Assembly: GCA_965217075.1 (NCBI GenBank)
Contig: CBDCHC010000011.1
Location: 1-58,126 of the forward strand
Direction of reading: 5' to 3'
DNA: 58,126 bases
Source: CBDCHC01 sp965217075
GTDB lineage: Bacteria; Pseudomonadota; Gammaproteobacteria; PS1; Pseudothioglobaceae
Under the pieces are notes generated by a model. It had not been told where the DNA came from, did no database searches, and worked only from the letters and a program-made list of their open reading frames with translations. The stretch's first letter is position 1. Every line of letters begins with the position of its first letter. This document shows, piece after piece, positions 7,262-15,328 of this stretch. Position numbers and translations under genes: made by a program.

Positions 7262-8122
7262 TTAAGATATATCTGCTAACCAACTATCTCTATTTTTTTT
7301 AGCTGAAGAAAAAAGTTCTTGTAATTGTTGCTGTTTATTATCTTTAATTAATGTAGCTATCAAATCTAATTGTTGCTGATAATCCTTTAAATGCTGTAAT
7401 ATTTCTACCTTATTATTTAATAAAATATCTGCCCACATTAGATCATTACTGCTGGCAATTCTACTAAAATCTTTAAATCCTCCACCAGTATAATAATGTG
7501 ATTTACTGTGTTTTGCCATATAAGTAATATAAGAAAATGCTAATAGATGTGGTAAATGTGAACTTATGGCAAAAATATAATCATGTGTTTTAGCGTCCAT
7601 TATTTCTACCTTAGCGCCAATTTGTTGCCATAATAACTTAATAGCATTAATATTAGTTGCTGTGTTTGATATCATTGGAGTTATAATTAATTTTTTATTA
7701 ATAAATAAATCTTTATCAGCATATTTATTAGTACTATTTTCATTGCCAGCAATTGGATGCGCTGGAATAAAATTCTTAAAATTATCACCAAATATATTAA
7801 CCACATCTTTAATAACACTACATTTAGTGCTACCAACATCACTTAAAATTGTTTGACTACTCATATGTGGCTTGATTTGCACTAATATATTAGATAGGCT
7901 ATTTACTGGTGTAGCAATGATTATTATCTCAGCACCGCTTATAGCATTTTTTATATTAAGCTGATAATCATCAATAATATTATTATCTTTAGCAAAAGAT
8001 AAATTAGCAATATTTCTACCGTAACCTATTACCTGTTTAGCAATGTTTTGTGCTTTTATTTGTTTAGCAATAGAGCCACCTATAAGCCCTACCCCAATAA
8101 TACAAATCTTATTATATCTCAT
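7262..8122 (-). CDS. tyrA: Prephenate dehydrogenase TyrA
   Basis: Oxidises and decarboxylates prephenate to 4-hydroxyphenylpyruvate, the tyrosine branch of aromatic synthesis. 286 residues, the usual size of a stand-alone enzyme without a chorismate mutase domain. It shows the NAD(P) loop GVGLIGGS (residues 10-17), the strand DVGSTK, the substrate motifs HPIAG and SSHLPH, and GGGFKDFSRIASS in the helical C-terminal dimer domain. The start ATG overlaps the pheA stop by 4 bases, so the two are translationally coupled. Confidence 0.95.
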   Translation of the reverse strand: MRYNKICIIGVGLIGGSIAKQIKAQNIAKQVIGYGRNIANLSFAKDNNIIDDYQLNIKNAISGAEIIIIATPVNSLSNILVQIKPHMSSQTILSDVGSTKCSVIKDVVNIFGDNFKNFIPAHPIAGNENSTNKYADKDLFINKKLIITPMISNTATNINAIKLLWQQIGAKVEIMDAKTHDYIFAISSHLPHLLAFSYITYMAKHSKSHYYTGGGFKDFSRIASSNDLMWADILLNNKVEILQHLKDYQQQLDLIATLIKDNKQQQLQELFSSAKKNRDSWLADIS

Positions 8123-9183
8123 AACACAGCTACTGGATACGAGCCTAAAATTTTAATAGTTAATACTTTATCTTTAACTGCTATAATTGCTTGATTAATA
8201 TTATCATCAGCAATATGGCCTTTTATATCTATTAAAAATAAATAATGCCATTTGTTGCTATTAGGCGCTGGATAACTATCAAGTTTTAAAATATTAATGC
8301 CATATTTTTTAAAGCAACTAAGTACCTCAAATAATGCGCCTGATGTGTGTTTAATAAGTAATAACATAGTAGTTTTATCTTCACCACTTTTATTTATATC
8401 TTCTTTACCTATTACTAAAAATCTAGTGCTATTATTAGGATTATCTTCAATATTTTTAGCAATAATATTTAACTTATAAATATTTGCAGCATATTTAGAA
8501 GCAATAGCAGCTGCATGTTTATTATCAACAGCTATTTGGGCTGCTACTGCATTAGATGATACTGCTTTAAGCTCAATATCTTTATAATTATTATACAAAT
8601 ACATACTACATTGGCTAAGTGCTTGCTCGTGAGCATAAATAATCTTTATATCATCACTGCTAGCTAATAACTGATGATTAATGCGCAACTCTACTTCACC
8701 GCAAATTTTTATGTTATATTTATACAACATAGCTACTGTATCTGTTACTATTCCACTAGAAGAATTTTCAATGGGTACTACGCCATAATCAACATTAGCT
8801 TTTATCACTTGAATAAAAATCTCTTCAATATTTATATAATCAAAAGTATTAACACTATTGCCAAAGTGTTTAATAACAGCATCACCGGTCCAAGTGCCTG
8901 CTGGTCCTAAATATGCAATTTTCATTGGCTGCTCTAAAGCAAGACATGCCGACATAATTTGACGAAAAATATAAGCAATGTCATTATCTTTTAATTCGCT
9001 ATCATTTTGACTTATAATTTTTTTTAACACCTGTGCTTCTCGCTCTGGCTTATAATAGCTGTCATTAGTATTTTTTTTAATAGTGCCAATTTTTTTAGCA
9101 GCTATAGCTCGCTGTTTGATAAGTAATAAAATATTTTTATCTATAGCGTCAATTGATGCTCTTAATTCATCTTTAAGTACCAT
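8119..9183 (-). CDS. pheA: Bifunctional chorismate mutase / prephenate dehydratase PheA (P-protein)
   Basis: Converts chorismate to prephenate and then to phenylpyruvate. Domains: AroQ chorismate mutase (residues ~1-85, LRASIDAIDKNILLLIKQR), prephenate dehydratase (~90-270, YLGPAGTW, IENSSSG and the catalytic motif STRFLVIG), and ACT (~280-354). I chose ATG 9183 because AAGGA sits 6 bases upstream and MVLKDELRASID is the normal N-terminus; the TTG at 9213 would add residues read from serC. The gene overlaps the serC end by 11 bases. In the ACT domain the usual GALV and ESRP Phe-binding motifs read GALF and DSYP. Confidence 0.95.
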   Translation of the reverse strand: MVLKDELRASIDAIDKNILLLIKQRAIAAKKIGTIKKNTNDSYYKPEREAQVLKKIISQNDSELKDNDIAYIFRQIMSACLALEQPMKIAYLGPAGTWTGDAVIKHFGNSVNTFDYINIEEIFIQVIKANVDYGVVPIENSSSGIVTDTVAMLYKYNIKICGEVELRINHQLLASSDDIKIIYAHEQALSQCSMYLYNNYKDIELKAVSSNAVAAQIAVDNKHAAAIASKYAANIYKLNIIAKNIEDNPNNSTRFLVIGKEDINKSGEDKTTMLLLIKHTSGALFEVLSCFKKYGINILKLDSYPAPNSNKWHYLFLIDIKGHIADDNINQAIIAVKDKVLTIKILGSYPVAVL

Positions 9184-10252
9184 ATTTTTCCTTAAAATTT
9201 TGCATAAACTCAATCAATGCATTAACTCCACTAACTGGCATAGAATTATAAATACTAGCACGCATACCACCTACTAATTTATGTCCCTTTAAAAATAATA
9301 AATTATTCGCGGTTGCTTGTTTAACAAATAATTCTTCTAACTTTTTATCACCAATACTAAAAACAATATTCATATTAGAGCGATATTTTTTTGCTACTCT
9401 ATTATAATAAAAAGATGAATTATCAATAAAATCATACAGTTTATTAGCTTTTAAAATATTATTATCATAAATATTATTTATACCTATTTTTTTTAACCAT
9501 TTAAATGTTTTATAAGCACTATACCAAGCAAAAGTGCAAGGAGTATTAAACATAGAATCATAATCATTGTATGTCAAATAATCAAATAATTTTGGCTGAT
9601 TTATCATAGCTTTTCCTAATAATTCTTTATGAATAATAACTACAGCAAAACCACTGGCTCCTATATTTTTTTGTACACCTGCATAAATTAAACCAAATTT
9701 ATTTACATCTATTGGTTTTGATAAAATATCAGAAGACATGTCAGCTACTATTGGCATTGTAACATCTGGTACAAAATCAAGAGTTATACCAGCTACTGTT
9801 TCATTTGATACATAATGCAGATAAGCACCATTTTCATTAATCTGCCATGTATTAAATTCATTAATATTAGTAAAATTATTAGTAGAATTATCAGTAACTA
9901 TATTAATATTAGCATAACGCTTAGCTTCGGTGATTGCTTTAATGCTCCAATGTCCTGTTAATGCGTAATTAGCGATTTTTTTACCAGCAAGTAAATTAAT
10001 CGGTACCATAGAAAATTGTGCTGATGCACCACCATGGGTAAATAAAATATTATAATCATCATTTATTTGCATCAACTCACGTAAATCTTGTTGCATAGAA
10101 TAATAAATATCCATAAAGTCTAAACCTCTATGTGATGTTTCTATAATTGATGCACCTGTATTATTATATGATAAAAATTCATCATTTATTTGTTGCATCA
10201 CCTGAGCAGGTAATGCGCTTGGTCCTGGAGAAAAATTATAAACCCTGTTCAT
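9173..10252 (-). CDS. serC: Phosphoserine aminotransferase SerC
   Basis: PLP enzyme that makes 3-phosphoserine (serine synthesis) and 4-phosphohydroxythreonine (vitamin B6 synthesis). 359 residues, full length. The N-terminus NFSPGPSALPAQVMQQ is the family signature. The PLP-binding Lys lies in YAGVQKNIGASG, TSHRG and HGGAS contribute to substrate and cofactor binding, and KGHKLVGGMRASIYN is the C-terminal signature. It is the first gene of serC-pheA-tyrA, a grouping seen in many gammaproteobacteria; here gyrA is not adjacent. Confidence 0.96.
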   Translation of the reverse strand: MNRVYNFSPGPSALPAQVMQQINDEFLSYNNTGASIIETSHRGLDFMDIYYSMQQDLRELMQINDDYNILFTHGGASAQFSMVPINLLAGKKIANYALTGHWSIKAITEAKRYANINIVTDNSTNNFTNINEFNTWQINENGAYLHYVSNETVAGITLDFVPDVTMPIVADMSSDILSKPIDVNKFGLIYAGVQKNIGASGFAVVIIHKELLGKAMINQPKLFDYLTYNDYDSMFNTPCTFAWYSAYKTFKWLKKIGINNIYDNNILKANKLYDFIDNSSFYYNRVAKKYRSNMNIVFSIGDKKLEELFVKQATANNLLFLKGHKLVGGMRASIYNSMPVSGVNALIEFMQNFKEKYGT

Positions 10253-10308
10253 TATTATCCATTAAATTATAATAATTTTACTATGTTGTGTAGAAAATAT
10301 AGACAAAA

Positions 10309-10896
10309 TTAATAATCAATACCTGCTTGTGCTTTAACTTTACTATTAAAAGCGTGTTTTATATTTATTACTTCACTTACTGTATCTGCTATAGCAACTA
10401 ATTCTTTACCCGCAGCTCTACCAGTTATGATAATATGCTGCTTATCATGTTTACGCAGTATTGTATCTATTATTATAGATGTAGATAGATATTTATAATT
10501 TAACATATAAGTTAATTCATCTAAAACTATTAAATCAATCGTTTTATCTAAAAATAATGGGCATACTTGTTGCCATGTTATCAAAGCATTTTTTTTATCA
10601 ATTTCTTTATTTTGTGTCTCCCAGGTAAATCCACTTTGCATGGTTATTAATTTGACATTTTTTTGTTGCGCTAAAAATAAATTCTCACCTGTTTTCTTAT
10701 TACCTTTTAAAAATTGCACTATAACTATTTTTTTTTCCCATCCTAAAAATCTCATAATCATACCTAGTGCAGATGAGGTCTTACCCTTACCATTACCAGT
10801 AAGCAAGATAATTAATGATTTTTCTATATTTGTTATTTGTATTTGTTTATCTATGTAAGATTTTTTCGCTATCATACGTTTTTTATAATCAGACAC
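10309..10896 (-). CDS. btuR: Corrinoid adenosyltransferase (CobA/CobO/BtuR)
   Basis: Transfers the adenosyl group of ATP to Co(I) corrinoids to make adenosylcobalamin. 195 residues, family size. The inverted-type Walker A GNGKGKTSSALG is at about residues 34-45, followed by VQFLKG, the Walker B-like LIVLDELTY and IITGR. The last gene of the B12 cluster, it overlaps the upstream BtuM-like gene by 8 bases. Since no corrin-ring synthesis genes are visible here, it most likely activates imported B12. Confidence 0.93.
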   Translation of the reverse strand: MSDYKKRMIAKKSYIDKQIQITNIEKSLIILLTGNGKGKTSSALGMIMRFLGWEKKIVIVQFLKGNKKTGENLFLAQQKNVKLITMQSGFTWETQNKEIDKKNALITWQQVCPLFLDKTIDLIVLDELTYMLNYKYLSTSIIIDTILRKHDKQHIIITGRAAGKELVAIADTVSEVINIKHAFNSKVKAQAGIDY

Positions 10897-11416
10897 GTCT
10901 TATATAATAAAGTTGTAGATAATGGTAAATAGTAATAATAATGCTAATTAATAATAATTGCTCTAATGTGCTAATAATTTCTATACTCCATTTTAATAAA
11001 TATGGTAAAAAATTATTCCAACTAAGTCCGCTAAAAATATAATAACTAAGTGTAGCAACCAACCATTGCACGGTAATTATAATAGTAGTTAAGGACGTAT
11101 TGTTTAAAATATTTCTATCTATAACTAAAGTATTAATATTTTTAGCAAAATAAAATACTAAATAATAACTAATAATAAGTAGGCTATATGCTGGAGTAAT
11201 ACAATTAGCTGATACTCCTTGATAAATAATAGCATAATTATCAACTAAAATGCTTATTAGTATGATAATTAAAGCCATATAACCTTGGCGTAAATATACA
11301 CCAGTTATAAAAAGCGCAGCAAGAGTAAAATCTGTTAGATGTGCTCCATAGGATATATCAGATCTTGAAATAATTACAAGCAACAGTAGTGAAATTAAGA
11401 TTATTATATTTTTCAT
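10889..11416 (-). CDS. BtuM-like cobalamin transporter (solitary ECF S-component type)
   Basis: 175 residues with about six hydrophobic segments and very few charges. The first segment is followed by HLTDFTLAALFITGVYLRQG, and a single conserved-looking Cys lies in GVSANCITPAYSLL (Cys72). BtuM proteins are small membrane B12 transporters of Gram-negative bacteria that bind the cobalt through one Cys in this region. The start overlaps the btuB stop (TAATG) and the end overlaps the adenosyltransferase gene, so uptake through the outer membrane, the inner membrane and activation are encoded in one operon. The family call rests on context, size and Cys placement; no homology search was run. Confidence 0.6.
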   Translation of the reverse strand: MKNIIILISLLLLVIISRSDISYGAHLTDFTLAALFITGVYLRQGYMALIIILISILVDNYAIIYQGVSANCITPAYSLLIISYYLVFYFAKNINTLVIDRNILNNTSLTTIIITVQWLVATLSYYIFSGLSWNNFLPYLLKWSIEIISTLEQLLLISIIITIYHYLQLYYIRRV

Positions 11417-13185
11417 TAAAATTTATAGTTTAAAGTTAAATTAAAGTTTCTACCTAAATTATTATAGCCAGAAATAGTAGTGTATTTTTTATTAAACATA
11501 TTAGTTAAATTAAATTTTAGTCTTATGTTGTTATTATAATTATAATTTACCGCAAAATCTGCCTTAACCCAAGCTCCTAATTTAATAATAGTATTATCTG
11601 TCTTAATATCATAACTAAATGATTTTCCTATTATTTGTAAATTATAAGTAAATTTATTATATTTTTTATTAATCATTAAACTAAGTGTATTTTGCGGTCT
11701 TCTTAATGACTGTTTATTTGTGTTGTCAATTTTACTATTTACATAATTATAGATTAATTTTAGTTTATAAGCGTTTATATTAGTAGTAAACGATAAGTCA
11801 ATGCCATAAATATTTAATATATCTTTATTTTCATAATAATCATCGGGGAAAATACCAGTATAAATGATAATATTTTTTATAGTATTTTTAAATAATTTAG
11901 CTACAAATAATCCAGAATTATATTCTTGCTCCAGTCCTATTTCTATAGCATTAGATGCTTCTGGTTGTAAGTTTTTTGTTTTTTTATAATTAACTTGAAA
12001 AATAGAAGGAGCGCTAAATGCACTGCCATAATTAGCTATTAATTTAAGCGAATTAGATAAATTTTTACTAAGATTAACGTTATAAGTATTATGTATGCCA
12101 AAATCACTATGATTGCTTACTCTATAACCAACTGTAGTATAAATGTCACTAATTTTTTGTTGCCATTGCAAAAATATATCATCACTATTTAATGACTTTT
12201 TACTAAAAATATTTTTATCATTATTTAAGTTAATACCAATATTAAGTAAAGAATTATTTAAGTTTATTGTATTTAATAAACTTAATGCTGTAGTTTTATA
12301 TTTAGCTTGAAAATTACGAACATTACTCTCATAATGACTTCTCAAACTATCTGTGCTGTTATAATTAAAATTAATCTTATAAGTATCACTAATATTGTGT
12401 TTAATGTTAATTGTTATAGCATTTGATTGTTTGCTAACTAAACAATTATTGCTCAAACTAAAATTGGCATTATAACAACTATCATACTCAGATTCGCTAT
12501 TTGTAGTTAATAAATTAAATAATATATTGCTATCTACATTAATCTTATAAGATGCTTTAAAACTATAAGAGTATTTATCTATAGCATCACTTTCATCGTT
12601 ATTAGTTTTAGCTGATATACCATCTGTATGATATTTAGCAGCTAAAAAACTAACAAAATTATTATTATTATTATTACTTATAGCATTTAAAACATATTGT
12701 TGAGTATTATTACTACCTAAACTAAAACTAATATTAGAATTATTATTTTTAGTAAATATCTGTATAACACCTCCTACAGCACCACTGCCATATAAAACTG
12801 AAAAAGGTCCTTGCATAATTTTTATATTATCTATTTGCGATAACATTATGGTATCAAAATCAATTACATTACTTATTGCAGAAATATCTTGCATCTTAAT
12901 ACCATCAACTAATAATAATGTGTGGTTTGAATTTGTACCTCGCATAAATATTGCTGGAGTATTGCCATAAGCATTAATAAACCCTATAGATGAAATACTG
13001 CTAAGTAGTGCCTTAAAAGTACCAGCTGCAGAATTAGCAATGTCATTGTCATTAATTATAGTTGTACTTAAATGTGCGGCAGAATATTTAGTGTCAGGGT
13101 AGATATATATAGGACCAATTAATGCATTAATATGTGTATAAAAGCTAATAATGATTATAAATAACAATAATCGCCTAAGTCTCAT
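11416..13185 (-). CDS. btuB: TonB-dependent outer-membrane receptor, BtuB-like (vitamin B12)
   Basis: 589 residues. After the signal peptide (about 1-22) comes a plug domain: AIFMRGTNSNHTLLLVDGIKMQD, then IKIMQGPFSVLYGSGAVGGVIQI, the strongest TonB-receptor signature. The rest alternates short Asn/Ser-rich strands of a 22-strand barrel and ends with an aromatic residue (LNYKF). Size and downstream genes (BtuM-like, adenosyltransferase) point to cobalamin rather than a siderophore. Stop and next start overlap as TAATG. Only 59 bases separate it from aqpZ, so no cobalamin riboswitch of normal size fits. Confidence 0.85.
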   Translation of the reverse strand: MRLRRLLLFIIIISFYTHINALIGPIYIYPDTKYSAAHLSTTIINDNDIANSAAGTFKALLSSISSIGFINAYGNTPAIFMRGTNSNHTLLLVDGIKMQDISAISNVIDFDTIMLSQIDNIKIMQGPFSVLYGSGAVGGVIQIFTKNNNSNISFSLGSNNTQQYVLNAISNNNNNNFVSFLAAKYHTDGISAKTNNDESDAIDKYSYSFKASYKINVDSNILFNLLTTNSESEYDSCYNANFSLSNNCLVSKQSNAITINIKHNISDTYKINFNYNSTDSLRSHYESNVRNFQAKYKTTALSLLNTINLNNSLLNIGINLNNDKNIFSKKSLNSDDIFLQWQQKISDIYTTVGYRVSNHSDFGIHNTYNVNLSKNLSNSLKLIANYGSAFSAPSIFQVNYKKTKNLQPEASNAIEIGLEQEYNSGLFVAKLFKNTIKNIIIYTGIFPDDYYENKDILNIYGIDLSFTTNINAYKLKLIYNYVNSKIDNTNKQSLRRPQNTLSLMINKKYNKFTYNLQIIGKSFSYDIKTDNTIIKLGAWVKADFAVNYNYNNNIRLKFNLTNMFNKKYTTISGYNNLGRNFNLTLNYKF

Positions 13186-13244
13186 AGTTTAACCCTACAA
13201 AATAAAGATTGTTAATTTATAAAAAGATTAATTATTATAAAAAA

Positions 13245-13940
13245 TTATTTAGCTTTAAAAAAACGATAAACAATTCCAGCTAAAATACCACCTATAATTG
13301 GTGCAACCCAAAATAACCATAATTGTGACAAGGCCCAGTCACCTTGAAAAATAGCAGCAGCTGTGCTTCTAGCTGGATTAACAGAGGTATTAGTAACAGG
13401 TATACTAATAAGATGCACTAATGTTAAGGCAAGGCCAATAGCTATAGGCGCAAAACCCTTAGGAGCTCTTTCATCTGTTGAGCCTAAGATTACTATTAAA
13501 AATATAAAAGTCATTATTACTTCGCTAATAAATGCAGCTGTTAAATCATAATTACCAGGCGAATGTTCGGCGTAACCATTAGCAGCAAACCCTGTAGTAG
13601 CCGCGTCAAAACCAACTTGCCCACTTGCTATCATATACAGTACAGCTGCTCCTGTTATCCCACCTAAAACTTGCGCTAAAATATATGGTAATAATTCATC
13701 TGCTGGAAATCTACCGTTCACATAAAGAGAAATAGATACTGCAGGATTAAGATGACAACCAGATATATGCCCTATAGCATATGCCATTGTAAGAACACTT
13801 AAGCCAAAAGCCAATGAAACGCCCAATAAACCTATACCAACATCTGGAAATGTAGCTGCTAAAACAGCACTACCACAGCCACCAATTACTAAATAAAAAG
13901 TACCGATAAACTCTGCTGATATTTTTTTTATTAATTTCAT
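13245..13940 (-). CDS. aqpZ: Aquaporin Z
   Basis: Water channel of the inner membrane. 231 residues, the length of the E. coli protein, and close to it along the whole chain. Six membrane segments, the two pore motifs HLNPAVS and SVNPARS, the selectivity-filter Arg after the second NPA, and the loop EHSPGNYDL. A clear ribosome site (AGGAGAAAAT) precedes the ATG. Less AT-skewed in protein composition than its neighbours and very conserved, so recent transfer is possible. Two small membrane protein genes precede it on the same strand. Confidence 0.96.
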   Translation of the reverse strand: MKLIKKISAEFIGTFYLVIGGCGSAVLAATFPDVGIGLLGVSLAFGLSVLTMAYAIGHISGCHLNPAVSISLYVNGRFPADELLPYILAQVLGGITGAAVLYMIASGQVGFDAATTGFAANGYAEHSPGNYDLTAAFISEVIMTFIFLIVILGSTDERAPKGFAPIAIGLALTLVHLISIPVTNTSVNPARSTAAAIFQGDWALSQLWLFWVAPIIGGILAGIVYRFFKAK

Positions 13941-13948
13941 ATTTTCTC

Positions 13949-14149
13949 CTAAAACTTTTTAATTTCTTTAATTACCCATTTATCAAAGGCAAATACCCAT
14001 ATCATAATTATATTTACTACAGGAACAAGCATAAGTACTGTATACCAACGGTTATAACCTGCTTTACTTAAAATTTTAGTAATTAACCATAAGTGGAATA
14101 TAATTAAAACTAATACCAAGAACACAACAAAAAATCCTGTATCATTCAT
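13949..14149 (-). CDS. Small membrane protein (66 aa), paralogue of the next upstream gene
   Basis: Reading from ATG 14149 gives MNDTGFFVVFLVLVL...; an in-frame ATG at 14161 would add MELN. I prefer 14149 because it overlaps the upstream stop (ATGA). Two hydrophobic segments flank a short loop KAGYNRWYTVLMLVPVVNI, ending in a basic tail. The pattern (Trp-x-I, K-x-G-x-N, a VP turn, F-x-K-W) recurs in the 53-residue neighbour, so the two probably form a pair. Function unknown. Confidence 0.6.
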   Translation of the reverse strand: MNDTGFFVVFLVLVLIIFHLWLITKILSKAGYNRWYTVLMLVPVVNIIMIWVFAFDKWVIKEIKKF

Positions 14150-14307
14150 GTTGAGCTCCATTTACTAAAAGCTAATATTATCAGCACAATAGATATACCT
14201 ACAAAAGGCACAAATACTAATAATGATAAAAAAGGATTAATGCCAACTTTTTCATATATTTTCCATAAAGGAAAAATAATAACTAAGGCAAAAAATATAA
14301 AACTCAT
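14146..14307 (-). CDS. Small membrane protein (53 aa)
   Basis: Minus-strand ATG 14307 to TGA 14146, too short for usual cutoffs. Sequence: MSFIFFALVIIFPLWKIYEK, then VGINPFLSLLVFVPFVGISI and a hydrophobic stretch ending AFSKWSST. It shares LWKIYEKVGINPF...VPFVGI...FSKW with the downstream 66-residue protein (LWLITKILSKAGYNRW...VPVVNI...FDKW), and their stop and start overlap. Likely a tandem duplication; the products may form a hetero-oligomer in the membrane. Low certainty on function. Confidence 0.55.
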   Translation of the reverse strand: MSFIFFALVIIFPLWKIYEKVGINPFLSLLVFVPFVGISIVLIILAFSKWSST

Positions 14308-14364
14308 ACATATTTAATTAAAAAAACTTGGCAAATTATAACCTTATTTGTTTATTTATGTTAA

Positions 14365-14976
14365 TTATTTCTTTCTTTTAGCGCGTGGAATTTTATTAAT
14401 TTCTCGTTGTGATTTTTCTGCTTTAGAAATAATATTGCCAACATTTATAATATCATCTACACTGATGCGTATTTTTTTAAATGCTTTTGGTGCCTGAATT
14501 TCTATCATCTGCTGCATAATCCACTTCTCATCAATCTTAGCTGTATTGTTTTTAATATCACTAGCAAATATTCTAAGAAAATTATAATCTGGTTCAGCTA
14601 AAAAGTTGCAAATAGAGTATTCCTTGCTCTTAAAATTATAACCAGCAATAAATTCATCTATATAATCCCCGCTAATAATCGTATCTGCTTTATTTTCTTG
14701 ATAATAAAATGCACATTGCTTCACAATAGCACTTAATAGTTGCTTTCTTTGTTCGTTAGTTAACCTATCAAACACTAATCTATCAATGCAATTAATTAAA
14801 AAATACAAATAAGAGCTAATTATCGCAAATAATTGATTTTTTTCTACCTTAAAGCCTTCATTAATTAAATCTTCTAAATGATTTTTTGTAATACGCCAAC
14901 AAATAAAAGCAAGCGCACTACCCATCTCTGCAATACTTTTTTTGCTGTTATTATGCCATTTACTTTTAATTCTCAC
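14365..14976 (-). CDS. Conserved hypothetical protein (203 aa)
   Basis: Soluble and mostly helical, with a basic C-terminus (PRAKRKK). The N-terminal part KWHNNSKKSIAEMGSALAFICWRI and the later FLINCIDRLVFDRLTNEQR resemble an uncharacterised protein seen in several proteobacteria, but I cannot name it. No signal peptide. It lies 16 bases downstream of the rhodanese gene on the same strand, so the two are probably co-transcribed. Confidence 0.6.
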   Translation of the reverse strand: MRIKSKWHNNSKKSIAEMGSALAFICWRITKNHLEDLINEGFKVEKNQLFAIISSYLYFLINCIDRLVFDRLTNEQRKQLLSAIVKQCAFYYQENKADTIISGDYIDEFIAGYNFKSKEYSICNFLAEPDYNFLRIFASDIKNNTAKIDEKWIMQQMIEIQAPKAFKKIRISVDDIINVGNIISKAEKSQREINKIPRAKRKK

Positions 14977-14992
14977 TTGTTATAACTTAAAA

Positions 14993-15280
14993 TCACTGTT
15001 GGCAGTTATAATTTTTAAAAGACCCTAAATCATAAATATTTTTATAACCCATTTGTTCTAAATAACGTTTAGCGCTAGCTGTTCTAGCCCCGCTAACACA
15101 ATAAAGCACTAAATATTCATCTTTACTAAACATATTATCAGCTGTCATAATTGATTGCAATGGCAAATTAATAGCATTAGGTAAACAGCCTCTGTCATAT
15201 TCTTCAACACTTCTAACATCTACTAACTTACCGCCATTTTTTAAAATTTCACAAGCCTTGTCACCTGTAGCATTATTCAT
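14993..15280 (-). CDS. Single-domain rhodanese-like sulfurtransferase
   Basis: 95 residues, one rhodanese domain: KLVDVRSVEEYDRGCLPNAINLPL at the N-terminal half and the active-site loop YCVSGARTASAK with catalytic Cys (about residue 61), then YLEQMGYKNIYDLG. No signal peptide is evident, so probably cytoplasmic. Such proteins carry sulfane sulfur as a Cys persulfide; the partner here is unknown. Divergent from serS with a 48-base spacer. Confidence 0.88.
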   Translation of the reverse strand: MNNATGDKACEILKNGGKLVDVRSVEEYDRGCLPNAINLPLQSIMTADNMFSKDEYLVLYCVSGARTASAKRYLEQMGYKNIYDLGSFKNYNCQQ

Positions 15281-15328
15281 TGTAAAATATTCCTTTAATA
15301 GAATTATATTAGCAAATCATTATACACT

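Noticed and set aside
13186..13244. Cobalamin riboswitch before btuB
   Set aside because: Only 59 AT-rich bases between genes and no conserved B12-box sequence.
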